Shown in pieces: positions 58,101-64,000 of a DNA stretch of 64,000 bases; the stretch's first letter is position 1, and each line of letters begins with the position of its first letter. A program made the translations under genes and the position numbers. Origin of the DNA: Linum tenue (Eukaryota > Streptophyta > Magnoliopsida > Malpighiales > Linaceae); assembly GCA_946122785.1 (NCBI GenBank), contig CAMGYJ010000007.1, positions 6,588,909 to 6,652,908 of the forward strand, given 5' to 3'. A model generated the notes under the pieces. It was not told where the DNA came from. It did not search any database and was given only the letters and a program-made list of their open reading frames with translations.

Positions 58101-59335
58101 TCAATCCTTGAGCAACCCGGAAAACCTCTCGGCCAAGCTCTGTTTCGCAGCAGGGGACACGCCGTGATCACCGATGATCGACCACAGCACCGCCTCCGAG
58201 AGCGGCTTGTTGTCTATCACCGCCACCGCAGTCTCCGGCACCGACCCGTCCTTGGAGAAGCTTATCTGAAAAAACAAAAAGTTCAACAATTCCTCTTCCG
58301 TTAGCTTACACGACAAAGTTTACAGTGTAGCTTATGGCTTATTTGGGTGTGCGAGTTGTGACTCACAGCGAGCGATCCTTGGGGGAATTGGGTGAAGAGA
58401 ATGGAGGCTCGAGGAGGAAAGTTTTGATCTTTGAAGACTTCGAGGAATTTCTCGGTGGCTTTAGCCTCTGCGTCGGTGTAAACTCCTCTGGCTTTCCATG
58501 CCGCCACGCAATTCTCCACCACTTTCTCTGAGTACTGTGCGCCTGATAACGGCAGGATCATCGTCACCCTTGTGAACTTCTCGAATGGTCCTGATTACAT
58601 CAAGTTTCAATTACTTAGAGGAGGGCTCAATTGCAGCAATTTACAGGTAGCAGCGAAGAGCTGGACAGAAAGGGCAGAACAGAGGGAAGAAAGAAACTCT
58701 TTTCGCACCAAACCACCTCACAATCGAATTAGATCGCGTTTTAAATTTTAAAAATTTACGCTTTTAGCTTGCAGAAATACTTCTACTTAGAATCACCGGA
58801 CAAAATCACGCTTTAAAACTTACAAGCTTACGATTTTAACTTTATGCTTGAAAAATGTGAAGTGAAAGAATTAGTAGGACTGACCTGAAACGATGTCGCG
58901 GAAGAATCCGACGGCGAGGTTGAGCTCCTCGGCGGTTTTCCCCTTCCAATTTGCAGCCAGCACCGACACCGCCGTGTCCTCTACGTACACTCCAATCGCC
59001 GTGAACTTCACGAAATTGCCTTCAATCTCCAGTCCCCTCACGCCTTCAGTCATTCCACAAACAAACAAAACAAACTAACGCCACAATTTTGCGATAACTA
59101 AGAAGGAATGAATTTTTTTTTTCTTTTTTTTGGGGGGGGATAATATGTTCATACCAGCACCGCCGAGGAAGTGAGAGAGCTTGGACGCCGGCGGCGGGGC
59201 GACGGAGGCGGGGAATGTCACGCCGTCGACGTGGATGTCGGCGACCGACAGTGGATGCGACGATTGATGAGGCGTATTTGTATCGCCGTTAATGCTTTGA
59301 ATCGTTCCTCCGATTTCCTGCGGTGGATCGACCAT
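58101..59335 (-). CDS. CHI: Chalcone-flavanone isomerase, type I
   Basis: Four exons (59155-59335, 58885-59043, 58367-58590, 58101-58265) joined in phase, 242 residues. It closes the C-ring of naringenin chalcone to (2S)-naringenin in the cytosolic flavonoid pathway. After a variable N-terminus (1-30) the CHI fold follows: [139 protein letters not shown]. Relative to Medicago CHI (offset +27), the catalytic residues Arg36, Thr48, Tyr106 and Asn113 are kept as Arg63, Thr75, Tyr133 and Asn140; positions 190-191 are Ser217-Ile218, the type I pattern (no isoliquiritigenin preference). In Arabidopsis CHI (TT5) sits among ABCG genes, which fits this neighbourhood. Confidence 0.96.
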
Positions 59336-59414
59336 GGCGTCTCGCAGATTCTTAATTTTGTAATAATGTTTTTTTGTGGGGATTTTTCTGAGATGGTCTG
59401 GATTTCAGTTTTTT

Positions 59415-59424
59415 TTTTTTTATA
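59415..59424 (-). promoter_or_regulatory. TATA box of CHI
   Basis: TATAAAAAAA on the minus strand, 80-90 bp before the ATG, predicting a leader of about 55-60 nt. Confidence 0.65.
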
Positions 59425-59559
59425 GGGAAGCAGCGATGGCGGTTAGGCTGGAAGGGTGGGTGGCATGGTTGTGATTTTTCGAGAATAGAGGGTTAGATTT
59501 TGGGACTGGTATGGATGGAGTTAATGGGCTTCTGGACGGGCCGCTGGGAGTGGGTCCCA

Positions 59560-59593
59560 CACGTGGGATGGGTTTGTGGGCTTTGTGGTAGGT
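59560..59593 (-). promoter_or_regulatory. G-box/ACE plus MYB element (light-regulatory unit) of CHI
   Basis: CACGTG at 59560-59565 and, 21 bp further upstream, ACCTACC (minus strand, 59587-59593), a consensus R2R3-MYB recognition element (ACCWACC). This pair about 135-170 bp upstream of the TATA is the arrangement known from flavonoid gene promoters (ACE + MRE), bound by HY5-type bZIP and MYB12-type factors. Motifs seen; function inferred. Confidence 0.6.
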
Positions 59594-60118
59594 AGCTGCG
59601 GACTTCTGAGCCGAAGGTTGGGTTGTTGGCACGAGCTAGACCAACCATAGTAGTTCACTTTGTCCAATCCGAGTATGACTAGGATGGCGATGGAACGAGT
59701 TTTACTAATCATCTTTATTTTTTTACTTATAGAAGCGTGTAAATTCATTCTCGCCTCGTATTCACGCGAGGAGTAATTTTCTTACCGTGATTTTAGAATA
59801 CACGCGGATGATATCGGTCTTATATCTAATGTTATTAACAGTAGGATTAAGACAATGCAACTTGCTAACACATGTATTTTTCCTGTTATGATATCAAATT
59901 AAGCTAATAAATCATAAATTCAACAAAAGTTATTCGTTGTTGATTCAAATTCAAAACATTCAGTTCCACAACATTTATTAGTACATGGCTAAAAACTATA
60001 TATATCGAAATATTCTTTGTGAGGGTGGGTATGAGTATGACTATATGAGTATGTGGGGCTAAACCATACTTTCTCATTTACAGCCTATTTTATCGGGAAT
60101 GGATCAGGTCAGTAACCT
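59594..60118. other. Intergenic
   Basis: Distal CHI promoter side and AT-rich spacer. No gene or complete repeat seen. Confidence 0.4.
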
Positions 60119-61697
60119 TATTGTGAGTAACTATGAGTAACCCGCCCACATCAGCATGACATCAGCATCCTCTCTTTCCTAGAAAGCCTTTAATTTTTCC
60201 CTCCTTAATCTTTGACGGACGATTTCTCACTCGTTTTAAGTCGAAATTTAATTTTTTTTTGCACAGTTAGATCAGATTAATTGTGCTCTTCAAAATGATA
60301 TTCACTTTGATATATTTTTCGAACAAAAAAAATTGAGCCATTTTTTACCAGTCTATACCATATGGTATTGACTGGTATTGAAATAAGAGCATACCTATGG
60401 GTTGTAAAGCGTACCATGGTGGTATGAACAAACCAAGACTGTAGGATGATTGAATACATGATAGTAGAAGTATATTAATTGTCGTTTACGACTTTTAACA
60501 TTGTATACCATAAAATACCACCCCGTACCAGGGTGGTATTGTATGGTATTGTGTGGTATTTTTTGGTCTTGTAATTTGTTCACCCAAAAATTTGTAGATC
60601 CAATAGATCATGATGAACTCGTCCCTTCTGTGCAAACGTTTTCAAAAACGAATGAAAAACGAAGAAAATACCATATGGTATGCAGTTGGTACCGAAAGGC
60701 CAGAATTTTTTTTTCCTCAAAAAATATTGAAAATTGATCTCATTTTGTAGAGCACGATGAACTCGTTCCATCTGTGCAAAAAAAATTAAAATCCGAGTTA
60801 AAACGAAAAAGATATGAGTCAATTAAGAAAACTAGTGAAAATAAAAATGGCATTTAATTCTCCATCCTTAGACCTGGATTTTCTAAATGAAGGGTCCTGG
60901 GTGCATAACCCATATCTTATGGTGAGTAACTATGAGTAACCCGCTCACATCAGCATGACATCAGCATCCTCTCTCTCTCCTGGAAAGCCTTTAATTTTCC
61001 CCTCCTTAATCTTTGACGGACGATTTCTCACTCGTTTTAAGTCGAAATTTAATTTTTTTTTGCACAGTTAGATCAAATTAATTGTGCTCTTCAAAATGAT
61101 ATCTTTGATATATTTTTCGAACAAAAAAAATTGAGCCATTTTTTACCAGTCTATACCATATGGTATTGACTGGTATTGAAATAAGAGCATACCTATGGTT
61201 TGAAAAGCGTACCATGGTGGTATGACACAAACCAAAACTGTAGGATGATTGAATACATGATAGTAGAAGTATATTAATGGTCATTTACGACTTTTAACAT
61301 TGTACACCATAAGATACCACCCCGTACCAGGGTGGTATTATATGGTATTGTGTGGTATTTTTTTGTTTTGTAGTTTGTTCACCCATAAATTTGTAGATCC
61401 AATAGATCATGATGAACTCGTCCTTGCTGTGCAAACGTTTTCAAAAACGAATTAAAAACGAAGAAGATACCATATGGTATGCAGTTGGTACCGAGAGGCC
61501 ATAATTATTTTTTCCTCAAAAAATATTGAAAATTGATCTCATTTTGTAGAGCACGATGAACTCGTTCCATCTGTGCAAAAAAAAAATTAAAATCCGAGTT
61601 AAAACGAAAAAGATATGAGTCAATTAAGAAAGCTAGTGAAAATAAAAATGACCTTTAATTCTCCATCCTTAGATCTGGATTTTCTAAATGAAGGGTC
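60119..61697. repeat. About 0.8-kb non-coding tandem duplication
   Basis: 60119-60896 and 60917-61697 are nearly identical and begin GTGAGTAACTATGAGTAACC; the period is 798 bp. A third, diverged partial copy lies at about 61768-62260 (ACTCGTTTTAA, TTTTTTTTGCACAGTTAGAT, ACCAGTCTATACCATATGG). The units contain several inverted ACCATATGGTA-type palindromes. No coding capacity; probably an unclassified DNA element that was tandemly copied. Confidence 0.85.
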
Positions 61698-62378
61698 CAG
61701 ATTTGGTTATTGATGGATGCATAACCCATGGTTATGCAATATGCACCATAACTTGAGGGAGCAGAGATCCGATGAGTAACTCCATACATAACCCAATAAG
61801 AATCTGTCACATCAGTGCCTCTTTCTCTCTCCTGGAAAAACCATTAATTTTCTTTCCATTAATCTTTCACAGACAATTTCTCACTCGTTTTAATTCGGAA
61901 TTTAATTTTTTTTTGCACAGTTAGATCAGATTAATTGTGCTCTTCAAAATGATATCTACTTTGATATTTTTTGGAACAAAAGAAAGTTGTCAGTTATTAC
62001 CAGTCTATACCATATGGTATTGACTGGTATTAAATAACAGCATACCATATGGTATGAAAAATACCACCTCATACCAGTGTGGTATAGTATGGTATGGAGT
62101 TGGTAACGAGAGGTTTGAAATTTTTTTCCCCATAAAATTTTGAAATCCAATAGATCATGATTAAATCGTTCCTTTTGTGCAAAAATTTCTGAAAATGACT
62201 AAACAACGAAAGAGATATCATATGGTATGGAGTTGGTAACGAGAGGGATGAAAAAAAATTTCCCAATTATGTGGTGACGATTTATCTACAAAATAATCAT
62301 CATGCACTTTGTGAATTGTGATCGCATAGTTTTTCAGATGCTTCTATACACTATACTTAACGAATGTACATTAACTTG

Positions 62379-63364
62379 GAGATTTTTCCAAAAATAGCAC
62401 TGTTTAAAAAAAAAAATTCAAAAATAGCACCCAACTCCGAAAAATTCAAAAAATAGCACCATTTTTGTAAAACCGCCACCCGAGGGCGCGTGTTTCGATG
62501 AAAACCGCACTGGTAGGGAGCGGTTTTGCAGACCGCATCCACAGGGTGCGTTTTGGTTGCAAACCGCACCCCCAGGGTGCGTTCTGTCTTTTTTTTTTTT
62601 TGAAAAATCCTAACATAGGTGGAAACTTCAAACGAACGTATCTTTATGTTCGGGTATCCGATCGTCGCGATTTTTTTTTTGATTCCGCATAACTTTTTGA
62701 GATCTTGCAAGCCGAAGACTGCCAATGGTGGTTTGGTCTCGCCTTCGTACCAAAAAATGTCGTTTGCTACCCCGAACGAGTTTTTTTCCGATTTCGTCAA
62801 ACTTTGGACAACCGTAACTTTGTGCTCCAAATCCAAACGGCATGATTTTTTTTATATTTCGTATAACTTTTTAAGGACTACAATAAAAAAAAATTCATGG
62901 CGTTTGGATTTTGGAGCACAAAGTTATGGTTGTCCAAAGTTTGACGAAATCGGAAAAAAGTTCGTTTAGGGTAGCAAGCGACATTTTTTGGGACGAAGGT
63001 GAGACCAAACCACCTTTGGCAGTCTTCGGCTTGCAAGATCTCAAAAATTTATGCGGAATCAAAAAACAAAATCGCGACGATCGGATACCCGAACATAAAG
63101 ATACGTTCGTTTGAAGTTTCCACCTAAGTTAGGATTTTTCAAAAAAAAAAAAAAAAGGCAGAGCGCACCCTAGGGGTGCGGTTTGCAACCAAAACGCACC
63201 CTGGGGGTGCGGTCTGCAAAACCGCTCCCTACCAGTGCGGTTTTCATCGAAAAACGCACCTCCGAGTGGCGGTTTTACAAAAATGGTGCTATTTTTGGAA
63301 TTTTTCGAAGTTGGGTCCTATTTTTGGATTTTTTTTTTAAAACAGTGCTATTTTTGGAAAAATC
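62379..63364. mobile_element. Fold-back element with nearly full-length inverted arms
   Basis: Two arms of about 490 bp are inverted copies around a centre near 62865 (for instance CTTTGTGCTCCAAATCCAAA at about 62818 opposite TTTGGATTTTGGAGCACAAAG at about 62903, without the full 21st base counted). The ends are GATTTTTCCAAAAATAGCAC and its inverse. The flanks carry the direct repeat TACATTAACTTG (62367-62378, 63365-63376), a target duplication in the 9-12 bp range of Mutator-like elements. No ORF. Such a palindrome would form a long hairpin RNA if transcribed. Confidence 0.85.
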
Positions 63365-63589
63365 TACATTAACTTGCACATATTGTCATCCTCCCCAATG
63401 GCGGGGGATTGTCACAACTCACAGCTAATTCTACTGTTGAAGAAGAAATGAAGAACCTCAGTCCTCAAGCCCTTGGTGGGTCTCGGCCCATTTTTGTCAG
63501 AAAATTCTGGGATAGTTGAAGGTTGATGGGCTAACGGTATTGGGAGCCCAACAACGAAACTAGATCTGTTTTCCCCCCCTTCCCTATCC

Positions 63590-63787
63590 TACGGTGGAGA
63601 ACGAGCAATAAGCAGACGCCGCATCGTCGAATTCTCTCGTTCATTCTTCGCCGCCTCCGTTCGTCCGTCTATCGCCGTTGCTTTCTCCAACGCTTCCTTC
63701 TCTAAATTCCTGCTAATCCTCACGCCGCCGCACCCTTGTCTTCTGGGTTTTGTTCCTCAACTCCCCACCGTCGCCGGATTTCTTGAG
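63590..63787 (+). other. 5' leader exon of a gene running off the right edge
   Basis: A pyrimidine-rich, GC-richer segment (TCGTTCATTCTTCGCCGCC and similar) ends CTTGAG before GTAAGATC, a good donor at 63788. No long ORF starts in it, and the sequence after the donor is T-rich like a plant leader intron. This looks like the untranslated first exon of a + strand gene; its product is outside the window. Confidence 0.55.
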
Positions 63788-64000
63788 GTAAGATCCGCTC
63801 TCCCTTCCTCTGGTCCCACTTCAATCACTTTGATGGTGTAAAAGTATTCATCGGTCTAATTGCTAGTTTTATAGGGTTTAGTTAATTGCGCGCTGCTGTT
63901 TGTGCTGCTTGCTCTTCGTCGGCCTTTCGTAGTTCTAGGTTTTCAGAATCCTTCCGATTACACTATAGGGTGCATTCTACTTGAGTTTCCTTCAAGGAAG

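Overview
The window is nuclear DNA of a flowering plant, most likely a eudicot. Genes have GT-AG introns, there are plastid-targeted and flavonoid-pathway proteins, and the spaces between genes are full of plant LTR retrotransposons, MULE, hAT and Tourist-like DNA elements and L1-type LINEs. The species cannot be named from the sequence.

Layout. 179-4252 (+): 3' exons of a SAC3A-type (Sac3/GANP/THP3) gene. 4759-5376 (-): small plastid LHC-like protein. 5.4-21.1 kb: gene-poor, with a 3.4-kb non-autonomous LTR element (7808-11178), a 1.8-kb MULE (11405-13190) and a Ty1-copia element with identical LTRs but dead coding sequence (16169-21106). 21334-23565 (-): ABCG half-transporter. 24278-24949: hAT-type element. 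27788-31850 (-): six-exon PRP3/RDM16 splicing factor. 32.1-33.3 kb: mosaic of a duplicated segment, a Tourist-like MITE and a LINE fragment. 34039-36531 (-): CrRLK1L receptor kinase of CURVY1 type. 37792-41599 (+): 5'-truncated LINE with a 17-bp target duplication. 44008-44483 (+): tandem-repeat cysteine-rich secreted peptide. 45025-48275 (-): malectin-domain cell-surface protein without kinase, plus a second signal-peptide exon upstream (49825-49912). 50.25-57.8 kb: tandem array of U1 snRNA genes. 58101-59335 (-): four-exon type I chalcone isomerase with a recognisable light/MYB-responsive promoter. 60.1-63.4 kb: tandem 0.8-kb repeats and a fold-back element. 63.6 kb to the end: 5' leader exon of a further + strand gene.

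The main discovery is the 50-57 kb array. Its repeated 66-codon ORF is not a gene: read on the minus strand, each roughly 1074-bp unit holds a complete U1 spliceosomal RNA gene (5' end, U1-70K and U1A loops, Sm site) with the plant snRNA USE and TATA elements at Pol II spacing and a 3' box. There are five uninterrupted copies, a sixth split by a solo LTR, a diverged seventh and an eighth fragment. The window thus holds both a U1 RNA gene cluster and a U4/U6 snRNP protein gene (PRP3), but nothing shows that they are functionally linked.

The order SAC3A - ABCG - CrRLK1L matches Arabidopsis AT2G39340 - AT2G39350 (ABCG1) - AT2G39360 (CVY1). Arabidopsis CHI (TT5, AT3G55120) lies among the ABCG16-19 genes of chromosome 3, so this window looks like the unfractionated ancestral block.
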